DNA of 64,000 nucleotides from Thermodesulfobacteriota bacterium (GTDB taxonomy: Bacteria; Desulfobacterota; Desulfobacteria; Desulfobacterales; Desulfosudaceae). This document shows, piece after piece, positions 50,829-58,949 of this stretch. Within the stretch, counting starts at the first letter, position 1, and each line of letters opens with the position of its first letter. The notes under the pieces were generated by a model. It ran no database searches. It was not told the DNA's origin and saw only the letters and a list, made by a program, of their open reading frames with translations. A program made the position numbers and the translations under genes. The stretch covers positions 1 to 64,000 of the forward strand of contig JBFMDX010000001.1 of the NCBI GenBank assembly GCA_040753795.1, read 5' to 3'.

Positions 50829-52757
50829 CTATCGGAGCCGGGTGCCGGGGGCCACTTCCCGGTCCACGGTCACCACGGAGGTCTGCTGATCCGTGACCGC
50901 GGCCAGCACCATGCCGTGAGACTCCACCCCCATCAGCTTGACCGGCTTCAGGTTGGCCGCGATAACGACCTGCTTGCCGACCAGCGCTTCCGGGGCGTAT
51001 CGTTCGGCGATACCGGCCACGATGGTGCGGGTCTCGCCGATGTCCACCGTCAGGCGCAGGAGTTTTTTCGATTTGGGAATTTTTTCCGCGGTCAGCACGG
51101 TACCCACCCGCAGGTCCGTTTTTAAAAACAGGTCAAAGTCGATTTCAGGGCTGATTTGAGGAACGGTCTCGGCCGGTTTTTTTTCGGGCTCCGCCGGGTG
51201 GGGCGTCTTCTTTTCGACCCGGGGAAACAGGGAAACGGGCGGCAGGAGCGGCGTCCCGGGCGGGAGCTTCCCCCAGATTTTCAGTGATTCCAGGTCGAAA
51301 GCCGCGCTCTTTTCATCGCCGGAAGACAAGCCCAGATGCCGCGCCATGATGCCGGCGGTGTCCGGCATCACCGGAGAGACCAGGCCCGCGATGACGCGCA
51401 ATCCTTCCAGCAGGGTATAGAGGACGGCGTCCAGCGCTTTTTTTCTGGAGGCGTCCTTGGCCAGCACCCATGGGGCCGAATAATCCACGAACCGGTTCAT
51501 GGCGCCGATGAACTCCCAGACCGCCGCCAGGGCTTTGGACGTATGAAATTCCGTCATCTGTTTTTCATATTCGCTGACGGTTCTGCCGGCCAGTTCCCTT
51601 AAATCCAGTTCGCTCTGCGGCAGCAGGGCCGGGTCGCCGGCGGGGACCGTTCCGTCACCGTACTTGATGGCCATGGCCAGCACCCGGGAAAACAGGTTGC
51701 CGATATCATTGGCCAGATCGGCGTTGATCCGGTCGACCAGGGCGTCCTCGGAAAAACTGGCGTCGAGCCCGAAGGTCATTTCCCGGCACAGGAAATAGCG
51801 GAAGGCGTCCAGGCCGTACACATCCTTCATCGCCAGGGGGCTGACCACGTTGCCCAGGCTTTTGGACATCTTGCTCTGGTCGATTTTCCAGAAACCGTGA
51901 ACATTCAGATGGGTATAGACGGGGATGCCGGCCGCCTTGAGCATGATCGGCCAGTAGATCCCGTGGGGCTTGATGATGTCCTTGGCGGTCAGGTGCTGGG
52001 CCACGGGCCAGAACTTTTTAAACTCCTCGCCGTCCGGGTAGCCGATGGCGGAAATGTAGTTGGCCAGGGCGTCAAACCAGACATAGGTGACATAACGGTC
52101 GTCAAAGGGCAGGGTGATGCCCCAGTCCAGCCTGGATTTGGGCCGGGAAATGCACAGGTCCTCCAGGGGCTCCTTTAAAAACGAAAGAATTTCGTTGCGG
52201 TAGCTTTCCGGGCGGATAAAATCCGGGTTGGCATGGATATGGTCAATCAGCCACTGCTGGTATTTGCCCATCCGGAAAAAATAGTTGGACTCCTTTATCT
52301 TTTCCGGGACCGTTTCATGGTCCGGGCATTTGCCGTCCACCAGCTCCCGTTCACCGTAAAACCTTTCGCAGCCGAAGCAGTAAAGCCCCTCATATTCACT
52401 GAAATAGATGTCGCCGGCGTCATGGATCCGCGTCAGCAGGTAGCGGACCACCTGTTTGTGCCCCTCGTCGGTCGTCCGGATGAACCGGGAATAGCGGATG
52501 TTCAGCGCCGGCCACAATTCCCGGAACACACCGCTGATCCGGTCGGCGTAGGCTTTCGGGGAAATGCCTTCGGCGGCGGCTGCCTTCATGATCTTGTCGC
52601 CGTGCTCATCGGTTCCAGTCAGCAGAAAGGTCTCTCGGCGGCGCATGGCGTTGAAGCGGCAGGCCACATCCGCCATGATAGTGGTATAGGCATGTCCCAG
52701 GTGGGGACGGGCATTAACGTAATAGATCGGGGTCGTCAGATAGTAGGGATCCGTCAT
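50829..52757 (-). CDS. metG: Methionyl-tRNA synthetase
   Basis: Class I synthetase charging Met tRNA. The 642-residue protein starts at ATG 52757 (MTDPYYLTTPIYYVNARPHLGH; AGGAAGAGG upstream), has the HIGH-type PHLGHAYT, a zinc-binding CFGCERFY...GKCPDH, the KMSKS motif in SKMSKSLGNVV (about residue 300) and a C-terminal tRNA-binding OB domain (from about 540, FLKTDLRVGTVLTAEKIPKSKKLL). Its start overlaps ricT by 44 bases. Housekeeping; the neighbourhood ricT-holB is shared with Firmicutes, a conserved arrangement. Confidence 0.95.
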   Translation of the reverse strand: MTDPYYLTTPIYYVNARPHLGHAYTTIMADVACRFNAMRRRETFLLTGTDEHGDKIMKAAAAEGISPKAYADRISGVFRELWPALNIRYSRFIRTTDEGHKQVVRYLLTRIHDAGDIYFSEYEGLYCFGCERFYGERELVDGKCPDHETVPEKIKESNYFFRMGKYQQWLIDHIHANPDFIRPESYRNEILSFLKEPLEDLCISRPKSRLDWGITLPFDDRYVTYVWFDALANYISAIGYPDGEEFKKFWPVAQHLTAKDIIKPHGIYWPIMLKAAGIPVYTHLNVHGFWKIDQSKMSKSLGNVVSPLAMKDVYGLDAFRYFLCREMTFGLDASFSEDALVDRINADLANDIGNLFSRVLAMAIKYGDGTVPAGDPALLPQSELDLRELAGRTVSEYEKQMTEFHTSKALAAVWEFIGAMNRFVDYSAPWVLAKDASRKKALDAVLYTLLEGLRVIAGLVSPVMPDTAGIMARHLGLSSGDEKSAAFDLESLKIWGKLPPGTPLLPPVSLFPRVEKKTPHPAEPEKKPAETVPQISPEIDFDLFLKTDLRVGTVLTAEKIPKSKKLLRLTVDIGETRTIVAGIAERYAPEALVGKQVVIAANLKPVKLMGVESHGMVLAAVTDQQTSVVTVDREVAPGTRLR

Positions 52758-53586
52758 AATCCTCTTCCTCAACATTTTCCACTTCGTCGCAGGTGATGGC
52801 GTCCAGCGCGACCTCCACTACGGTTCCGTCTTCCTTTTCAATCGTTACCCGTTTGGCGATTACATTGTGACCGATCACCGTTCCTTCTCCCCTGGTGGTC
52901 TGGATCCGGTCGCCGATGGCGGGAATGCTCTTCTTGAGTGTTCGATAGGACTCCTCTTCAAAAGCCAGGCAGCACATCAACCGGCCGCAGACGCCGGAGA
53001 TTTTTGTCGGGTTCAGGGAAAGCCCCTGATTTTTCGCCATGCGGATGGAAATGGGGTCGAATTTTCTCATAAATGCCGCGCAGCAGATTTCCCGGCCGCA
53101 GCGTCCGATACCGCCGGTGATTTTGGCCTGGTTGCGGATGCCGACCTGCCGCATTTCAATTTTAATGCGGAACTGTTTCACCAGCCGCTTGACCAGTTCC
53201 CTGAAGTCGACCCGTCCGTCGGCGGTATAGAGGAAGGTCAGTTTTCTGGAATCAAAGGAGCAGTCCACGGAAAAAAGGTGCATCTCCAGCTTCAGTTCCT
53301 TGATCTGCGTCTTGCAGAACTCGAGCCCCTGCTGTTCCAGCACCCGATTTTCATCCAACTGGGCAAAATCCTTGTCGATGGCCTTGCGGTGGACTTTTTT
53401 CAGCGGGGTTTTTATCCGTTCCGGATTGACCGGGGCCGGCGTACTGGCCACCACTCCCATGCCGTACCCCTGTTCGGTTTCGACGATTACGTAATCCCCG
53501 GTTTCCAGCACAAAGGCGCCGCAGTCAAAGATATAGGCCTTGCCGTCCGGCTTGAATTTGATTTCAACTGTTTTTCTCATGGTCAT
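52714..53586 (-). CDS. ricT: PSP1-domain protein RicT/YaaT
   Basis: The 290-residue RicT (YaaT)-family protein. In Bacillus it belongs to the RicAFT complex, which binds iron-sulfur clusters and supports RNA processing. The PSP1 C-terminal domain is clear: GYGMGVVASTPAPV near residue 42, IEMRQVGIRNQAKITGGIGRCGREICCAAFM with a CGREICC motif, and CGRLMCCLAFEEESY with a second CGRLMCC. These Cys pairs could hold the cluster. The start could be ATG 53586 or 53580. Between holB and metG on the same strand. Confidence 0.92.
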   Translation of the reverse strand: MTMRKTVEIKFKPDGKAYIFDCGAFVLETGDYVIVETEQGYGMGVVASTPAPVNPERIKTPLKKVHRKAIDKDFAQLDENRVLEQQGLEFCKTQIKELKLEMHLFSVDCSFDSRKLTFLYTADGRVDFRELVKRLVKQFRIKIEMRQVGIRNQAKITGGIGRCGREICCAAFMRKFDPISIRMAKNQGLSLNPTKISGVCGRLMCCLAFEEESYRTLKKSIPAIGDRIQTTRGEGTVIGHNVIAKRVTIEKEDGTVVEVALDAITCDEVENVEEEDYDGSLLSDDPDLLR

Positions 53587-53607
53587 GATATGGTCAACAA
53601 CTCCTGG

Positions 53608-54642
53608 TCAGGCGGCAATATCCGCCAGTCTGATAGACAAGGCTTCCAGCGTCAACCGCTGGTTGGCGTGTTGCCGGATAGCCTGGTCCGCTTCCTCGAC
53701 CGCGGTGATTTTGTCAAAAATAGCGGACAGGCTGTTTTTCCGGGCCATCTCCTCTATCGCTTCCCGTAAATCGGTGTTGATTAATTTTTCAGGGCAGGTA
53801 CCGCATATCGCCGCGTCCCTTAACAGCCCTTTTATGAGCCGCAAAAAATCCGGCAGATCATTTTTATCGGCGGCCAGTTTTTGAGCAAACAGCAAAATAC
53901 GCGGGATCGGGTAAGACGGTAATCCGGCCATTTCGGCTGCCAGCCATTGCCGCCGCCGTTCCATCCCGTGAAGTGTTTCCGGCCGTTCCGACAGATCCAG
54001 CGCCCTGGCCATGCTGCCGTCCGCCAGAATAGCGGCGGGCCTTGCCGTCGTGGGGCTGATCCCGTGGTGTTCCGTCAGAAACCGCTCGATCTTTTCAGTT
54101 GAAACGGGATTAAACCGGATATGCTGGCAGCGGGAGACAACCGTTGGCAAAAGGTCCGCCGGCTGGCCGGCGGTAAGGAAAAAAAACGTCAGGGGCGGCG
54201 GTTCTTCCAGTGCTTTTAACAGTGCGTTGGCGGCTTCAACGTTCATGGCCTGCGCGTCTGAAATAATGACGACTCGGGCCGCTCCCCCCTCCTGTGGCTG
54301 AAAGGCCAGTCTCCGGGAAAGTTCACGGATTTGAGCGATTTTTATCACATCCCCGGCGGGTTCTATCATCAACACGTCCGGGTGGCTTCCGGCCATGATT
54401 TTGACGCAGGCGCCGCATTGACCGCAAGGGGTCGTCATCATGTCCCGGGTACCGGAAGCGCCGCCGTCATGCTTCAATCCGTGGCAATTCCTGGCCATGG
54501 CAAAGTGGATGGCGGTCGATCGTTTTCCGATGCCGTCTATACCGGTAAGCAAGAAAGCGTGGGGGATGTTTCCTTTTGTCAGGATGCCCGATAAAATCCG
54601 CAGGGGCCTTTCCTGATCGATCAGTTCGTGAAATCGCGGCAC
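53608..54642 (-). CDS. holB: DNA polymerase III delta' subunit
   Basis: AAA+ clamp-loader subunit. The 344-residue protein has the DnaX/HolB organization: N-terminal HAFLLTGIDGIGKRSTAIHFA (Walker A in GIDGIGKRS), a zinc-module CGQCGACVKIMAGSHPDV, VVIISDAQAMNVEAANALLKALEEPP (Walker B-like SD and sensor region) and VVSRCQHIRF (SRC arginine finger). The C-terminal third is helical. The ATP site lacks the full GxxGxGK[TS] (it ends GKRS), as in delta' subunits, which often do not hydrolyse ATP. Four bases from ihfA. Confidence 0.93.
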   Translation of the reverse strand: MPRFHELIDQERPLRILSGILTKGNIPHAFLLTGIDGIGKRSTAIHFAMARNCHGLKHDGGASGTRDMMTTPCGQCGACVKIMAGSHPDVLMIEPAGDVIKIAQIRELSRRLAFQPQEGGAARVVIISDAQAMNVEAANALLKALEEPPPLTFFFLTAGQPADLLPTVVSRCQHIRFNPVSTEKIERFLTEHHGISPTTARPAAILADGSMARALDLSERPETLHGMERRRQWLAAEMAGLPSYPIPRILLFAQKLAADKNDLPDFLRLIKGLLRDAAICGTCPEKLINTDLREAIEEMARKNSLSAIFDKITAVEEADQAIRQHANQRLTLEALSIRLADIAA

Positions 54643-54646
54643 AAAG

Positions 54647-54922
54647 CTAATAGTTAACCCTGTCTTTCAACTCTTTCCCGCATTTAAAAAACGGAAGTTT
54701 TTTCGGAGATATGGTTACCCGCTCGCCGGTCTTGGGGTTCCGGCCGGTATAACTTTTGTATTCCTTGACGAAAAAGCTGCACAGCCCGCGGATCTCTATC
54801 CTTCCGCCTTCCGCCAGGTTGTTGGCCATGGAATCGAAAAAAATCTTGACGACCTTGGCTGATTCGGCTTTGGAGATACCCGCTTTGTCTTTCAGAGCGG
54901 TAATAAGCTCTAATTTATTCAT
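54647..54922 (-). CDS. ihfA: HU/IHF-family DNA-binding protein
   Basis: A 91-residue histone-like protein. The start MNKLELITALKDKAGISKAES, the beta-arm region RIEIRGLCSFFVKEYKSYTGRNPKTGE (with the Pro that intercalates in the arm near residue 63) and the C-terminal SPKKLPFFKCGKELKDRV match the HU/IHF family; residues R.PxTGE at the arm favour IHF over HU, but the IHF-alpha or -beta assignment is not certain. It bends DNA for replication, recombination and transcription. First in the ihfA-holB-ricT-metG run. Confidence 0.85.
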   Translation of the reverse strand: MNKLELITALKDKAGISKAESAKVVKIFFDSMANNLAEGGRIEIRGLCSFFVKEYKSYTGRNPKTGERVTISPKKLPFFKCGKELKDRVNY

Positions 54923-55027
54923 CCATCCTCCTTATTAAAAAAAGCCCACATATTAATAAATCGTATCCGATGACCGGAGTGTTGAATAACGACGTTAAAT
55001 CATACAATATCATAACAAGTCAAGAGA

Positions 55028-55552
55028 TTATAGGATTTTTAGGGCCAGGGGCTCCACGTCTTCGGCAGCCACGAAAATGGCGGCCGCCCGGCCCATGGCC
55101 TCTATGTTTACTGCCACCCTTTCCGAGTTCTGGTATCGGACAAATACACCGATAACACCGGCAAACGGTCCGGCCATAACCCGGACCGGGTCTCCCTGAC
55201 GCAGGCAGTTTATGGTTTCGACCAGTTCATCGGCCTGGACGATAATCCGCAGCGATTCGATAACCTCCGGCTCCACCGGAACCGGTATATCCCGGTTGCC
55301 GATCAGGTTCACCACGCCCGTGGTTTTCAGCACGTCCAGCCGTTCAGCCGGCGTAATGGGTATCCGCACAAACAGATATCCCGGAAAAAGCGGCTGCCGC
55401 AGAAACAGGCGCCGGTCCTGGCGCCGGCTTCTTTTCCTGACGGTCGGCAGGAAAACATCCTTGCTTTTTTTCATGAGGCCCTGATAGACGACATTCTCGA
55501 ATTTGCTTCGGGTGTGAATAACATACCAGGCCGGGTCTTTTTCCAAAAGCAT
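55028..55552 (-). CDS. NusG-paralogue transcription factor (UpxY/LoaP/RfaH type)
   Basis: A 174-residue NusG-like protein. The NGN domain (1-110) has WYVIHTRSKFENVVYQGLMKK, FLPTVRKRSRRQD and PLFPGYLFVRIP, and the C-terminal KOW domain has LRQGDPVRVMAGPFAGVIGVFV. The organization is that of specialised NusG paralogues (UpxY, LoaP, RfaH) which relieve termination in long operons; housekeeping NusG usually lies with secE and rplK. It is 18 bases upstream of nothing else on its strand except lptD, which lies upstream by 19 bases; so it is the second gene of an lptD-nusG-like pair. The operon it controls is not visible. Confidence 0.85.
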   Translation of the reverse strand: MLLEKDPAWYVIHTRSKFENVVYQGLMKKSKDVFLPTVRKRSRRQDRRLFLRQPLFPGYLFVRIPITPAERLDVLKTTGVVNLIGNRDIPVPVEPEVIESLRIIVQADELVETINCLRQGDPVRVMAGPFAGVIGVFVRYQNSERVAVNIEAMGRAAAIFVAAEDVEPLALKIL

Positions 55553-55570
55553 TTATTCCGCCCCGCTGAT

Positions 55571-57835
55571 TTACAATTCTTCTCCGGTGATGCCGGTTTC
55601 CATGTCACTCAAACCGTTCAGCCGGATCATGAAAGAAAATCGGTCGTCATCCGACTCGTCCGTGAAAGAGACATCCAGGGACCAGCAGTAGGCCGAATAG
55701 ATGAAGCCGGCGCTGGTTTCAATGTCGATATGGTCGAAGAAATTATGCTCATGCTCGGCATACAATCTTAATAATCGATTCAGGACCAGGGTTCCCCTGG
55801 AGCGGATGGATTCGGCGATGTCCCGGTCATACCGATAGGCGACATGCAGGACGTCTCCCCGGTTATCCGCCAGGGCCATTTTGAAATCATATTCGGACCA
55901 GCCGTGTTCGTAACGATTCCAGCCGGCATCCATATCCAGCCGCAAATAATTCGCCGGCCTGAAGTCGAGCTCCACCATAATCGGAGAAAACGGCCGCCGG
56001 CTGGTCCCGTTGTTCCAGTCGGCCGGGTCGTTTTCCCGGGCTTCTTTTATGTCATAGCTTTGCCATATATTGAAACGGCATATCTCGCGGTATCGAAAAT
56101 CCGGATCCCCCGGGCTTTTCTTTTCTCCGCCCACCAGTTTTTTCAGCGTGAACACATTTTCCAGCCCATAGGTAACCAGGCGCTCTTCCTCAATGGTGTC
56201 GAGGCTGTCGTCGAATTCCGGAAACGGGTCATCCGCTTCCGGGGAAAGGACATGGTCATAAACCACACGGGGAAGGAGGGCGTGCTGCAGTTTCGTCCCC
56301 ATCTCCCGGTTTAAGGAAAATACCCGGTCCAGTTCGGATGAGAGATCCAGCCGCATATCATACGCTGTCCGGGTCTGATCTTTGTCCATCGCGGGATATA
56401 ACGGATCGGGTTTATCCATCCACCAGGCGGTTTCCCGTATACCGGCGGAGGGTTCGAAGGCGAGAAAATGATGCCAGTACAGGGGGAGATAAAGCCTGGG
56501 ATGAATATCCGTCCGATGCCCTTTGGCCCCGTCCTTACGAAAACAGAAAGTATATTCGCTTCCCAGGTCGTAGCTAAGGGGAAGGCCCGGCGCAAACTGC
56601 CGGACGGCGTCAAACATCACCACCGGAAGCCGCTGTACCGTTGTATCCTCATCTTCCCAGCGCCGTTTGATGACATCGTCTTCCCACCGCAGGGCACCGT
56701 TCAGGCTGTGGCTTGCCCACAACCGGTTTACGCTGAGATTGTTGGTGCGGATGGCCTCGTTCTCTTCATCCAAATCCCGGCCGAAATATTTTTCAAAAAA
56801 GGCGTCGGTTTTTTTAAAGCCCATATAGGAACTGTCGAATTCTTTCAGATAGTCCTGATCGCTGACCACGTCAAGATCCAGGCGGGCGGTGGTCGTTTCG
56901 GAAAAAGCATGATCCTGCTTCATGCGGAACCAGTAACGATCGGAGTTGGGCCTAGCCCAGGCGTCCCCGTCATATCCGTAATCACCATCCGTGACTTCCT
57001 TGTTCCTCTGGCGGTCGTGCAGGCCTTCCATCATGATGACGATTTTAGAATCCTCACCGAAGGCCTGGCGGTATTCGGCGCCCATCCTGGCCCCCCGGCG
57101 CGTCATATAGTGGGAGAAAATCGTCATGTCGGTGCTGTCGTTTATGGCCCAGAATAGCGGCTGGGTGTATCCCGCCCCGTCTTCGCTGGAATAGTTTATC
57201 TCCGGGACCAGTAAACCGCTTTGCCGTTTTGTCTTCACCGGGAAAAACAGGTAGGGGACATACAGCAGCGGGACGCTTTTCGCCCAGAAAGAGGCATGAC
57301 GCATGGAGCCGTATCCCTCCATGGTAAAAGAGAGGTCCCGGCCCGTGAATTGCCAGTCGGGGGATTTCGGATCGCAGGTCGTAACCTTGAACCGGTCGAC
57401 CTTGTAGGCGTCCGGTCCCACCTTTTCAATCCGGTCCCCGGCGATGTAGAAATGATTCTTGCCGAAGAGTAACTCCCCCCCGTAAACCGTGCCGGTTTCG
57501 GACGCCAGGCTCATTTCCATCCTGTCCCCGGTAAGGACGTCCTCACCGGATCTGATGACCACATTGCCCGCGGCCAGAATCTCGCGTTTTTTGCTGTCGA
57601 ACCGGATCGTATCCGCATGAATCCGTCTTTCCCCCGACGAGATGACAACCCCGCCGACCGCTGAATACTGGTCATTGCCCAGGTAATGCAGGGTATCGGC
57701 TTCAATGTGCCAGGGGGTATCGGGGTCGCCAAAACCAAACAGGGGAGAGTCTTCGGCAAAGCAGCAAAACACACCCGCCACAAAGCAGAGGAGGAGAAAA
57801 AAGGCGATCCGCAGAGAGGGAAAAAACCTGTTCAC
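55571..57835 (-). CDS. lptD: LPS-assembly protein LptD
   Basis: Outer-membrane beta-barrel that inserts LPS. The 754-residue protein has a signal peptide (1-27), an N-terminal OstA/LptA-like jellyroll (about 35-135; DTPWHIEADTLHYLGN, GGVVISSGERRIHADTIRFD, REILAAGNVVIRSGEDVL) and the large C-terminal barrel (RGARMGAEYRQAF, FMIRLNGLSDMETG at the end). Cysteines that could form the disulfides lie in the plug region (TTCDPKSPDW, about 152) and near 610 (REICRFNIW). The gene is followed by the NusG paralogue. Gram-negative LPS biosynthesis agrees with gmhB. Confidence 0.92.
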   Translation of the reverse strand: MNRFFPSLRIAFFLLLCFVAGVFCCFAEDSPLFGFGDPDTPWHIEADTLHYLGNDQYSAVGGVVISSGERRIHADTIRFDSKKREILAAGNVVIRSGEDVLTGDRMEMSLASETGTVYGGELLFGKNHFYIAGDRIEKVGPDAYKVDRFKVTTCDPKSPDWQFTGRDLSFTMEGYGSMRHASFWAKSVPLLYVPYLFFPVKTKRQSGLLVPEINYSSEDGAGYTQPLFWAINDSTDMTIFSHYMTRRGARMGAEYRQAFGEDSKIVIMMEGLHDRQRNKEVTDGDYGYDGDAWARPNSDRYWFRMKQDHAFSETTTARLDLDVVSDQDYLKEFDSSYMGFKKTDAFFEKYFGRDLDEENEAIRTNNLSVNRLWASHSLNGALRWEDDVIKRRWEDEDTTVQRLPVVMFDAVRQFAPGLPLSYDLGSEYTFCFRKDGAKGHRTDIHPRLYLPLYWHHFLAFEPSAGIRETAWWMDKPDPLYPAMDKDQTRTAYDMRLDLSSELDRVFSLNREMGTKLQHALLPRVVYDHVLSPEADDPFPEFDDSLDTIEEERLVTYGLENVFTLKKLVGGEKKSPGDPDFRYREICRFNIWQSYDIKEARENDPADWNNGTSRRPFSPIMVELDFRPANYLRLDMDAGWNRYEHGWSEYDFKMALADNRGDVLHVAYRYDRDIAESIRSRGTLVLNRLLRLYAEHEHNFFDHIDIETSAGFIYSAYCWSLDVSFTDESDDDRFSFMIRLNGLSDMETGITGEEL

Positions 57836-57866
57836 CTGTTCCTCTTCGTAAGCATTTTAAGGCCAA

Positions 57867-58049
57867 TCACCGCTTTTTCTGCTTATGATCGGTGGTTCCG
57901 GTTTCTGATCTCTGAATCCGCTCTTCTATGGCTTCATAAATCATCTGGAACGATTCGGAGAAGTTGGCCGGAGAAATCCTGCCCATTTCGATAAATTTGA
58001 CCGCTACTTCTTTGGCGGCTCTTAAGACCTGGTCTTCATTAGCGCCCAT
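57867..58049 (-). CDS. Conserved small hypothetical protein
   Basis: Sixty residues from ATG 58049, preceded by AAGGAG 8 bases upstream (the frame extends to 58130 but without that site). A helical peptide: ANEDQVLRAAKEVAVKFIEMGRISPANFSESFQMIYEAIEERIQ, followed by a basic tail (TTDHKQKKR). Short proteins of this look (EVAVKFIETGRISP) recur in Geobacter and Desulfobacterota and are annotated as conserved hypothetical. It is on the same strand as lptD, 31 bases upstream; no function. Confidence 0.7.
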   Translation of the reverse strand: MGANEDQVLRAAKEVAVKFIEMGRISPANFSESFQMIYEAIEERIQRSETGTTDHKQKKR

Positions 58050-58214
58050 CAGACAGTCTCCTTCCATATTGTCCGGGGTTACCCCGGCGGCTTCGAGTCT
58101 ACCATTACTAAAAGACGGATGAATGTTCAATCATTATCCGGACATCAGGACTGCTCCTGCCGCAAGCAGTTAAAAAATCGAACCGAAAGTTGCCGCCCTG
58201 CCTGTCTCCGGAGG

Positions 58215-58243
58215 TTGACATGGGCTATATTGATTGATATTAT
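58215..58243 (+). promoter_or_regulatory. Sigma-70-type promoter of the PilZ gene
   Basis: Perfect TTGACA (58215-58220), a 17-base spacer and TATTAT (58238-58243, 5/6), 63 bases before the PilZ start. Confidence 0.65.
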
Positions 58244-58306
58244 TTAATATATAAATTCCTGCGGATATACTTAACCAGTTGATAGAGCAGTCTTTAACCC
58301 TGAAGG

Positions 58307-58807
58307 ATGACCTTCATGACCGAAGAAAATCTGCCGCGGACATTCATGACCAAGGACGACAGGGCGGCTTTCACCTGCCCCAAGTGCGGGAAGGTCAGGG
58401 TCCTGGATGTCTCGCAGTTCAAACACATCAACAAGTCGGTTATCAAGGTCAAGTGTAAATGCCCCTGCGGTCATCAGTACAGCGTCCTTTTAGAGAGGAG
58501 AAAGGAGATCAGAAAAGAGGTCTCCTTTACGGGAACATATTACGCTTACGTTAAAGGGATGGAAGTCAAGGGCAGGGTCACCATCAGGGATCTTTCCCGA
58601 TCGGGCCTGCGGTTTAAACTTCATCTTTCTCATCAGTTTACCATCGGTGAAACCATAACACTGGAGTTCACCATCAATGACCGGGACCAGTCTCTGATTT
58701 CGCGCAAGGTGATCGTCAGAAGCCAGCATGGCGACTCCGTCGGCGCCAGTTTTATTTCCACGGAGCATTACGATAAGCTCGGTCCCTACCTGCTGTATTC
58801 ATTATGA
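58307..58807 (+). CDS. Zinc-ribbon plus PilZ-domain protein
   Basis: A 166-residue protein: an N-terminal four-Cys zinc-ribbon-like stretch (CPKCGKVRV, KVKCKCPCGHQY, residues 24-56) and a C-terminal PilZ domain (about 64-165) with the c-di-GMP motif ERRKEIRKEVSF (RxxxR) and DLSRSGLRF (D/NxSxxG). The pair is typical of Desulfobacterota PilZ proteins, and binding to cyclic di-GMP is expected. Start 58307 has GAAGG 4 bases before; a second ATG follows 3 codons on. Downstream lies the inverted-repeat element at 58806, overlapping the stop by two bases. Confidence 0.85.
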   Translation: MTFMTEENLPRTFMTKDDRAAFTCPKCGKVRVLDVSQFKHINKSVIKVKCKCPCGHQYSVLLERRKEIRKEVSFTGTYYAYVKGMEVKGRVTIRDLSRSGLRFKLHLSHQFTIGETITLEFTINDRDQSLISRKVIVRSQHGDSVGASFISTEHYDKLGPYLLYSL

Positions 58808-58930
58808 TGGCTTCGTCAGGCGTCCAATATCCGCGTTACGATGCATCCCTCGGAATTTCATCACGCCACAGGCGTGACGGCATTCCTCGTGACTTGCGCG
58901 CCTTGGTCTTGAACCCCTGACGAAGCCATC
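58806..58930. repeat. 125-bp element with perfect 15-bp terminal inverted repeats
   Basis: GATGGCTTCGTCAGG (58806-58820) and CCTGACGAAGCCATC (58916-58930) are exact inverse copies. Inside are further inverted parts (TCACGCC/GGCGTGA around 58860-58880, with ACA loop, and GGAATT/ATTCC). No coding content. It looks like a MITE or REPIN-type element. Its left end overlaps the final bases of the PilZ gene (TGA at 58805-58807), and it lies 20 bases before the convergent hisD gene end. Confidence 0.85.
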
Positions 58931-58949
58931 TTACAATAAACTTTTACGG

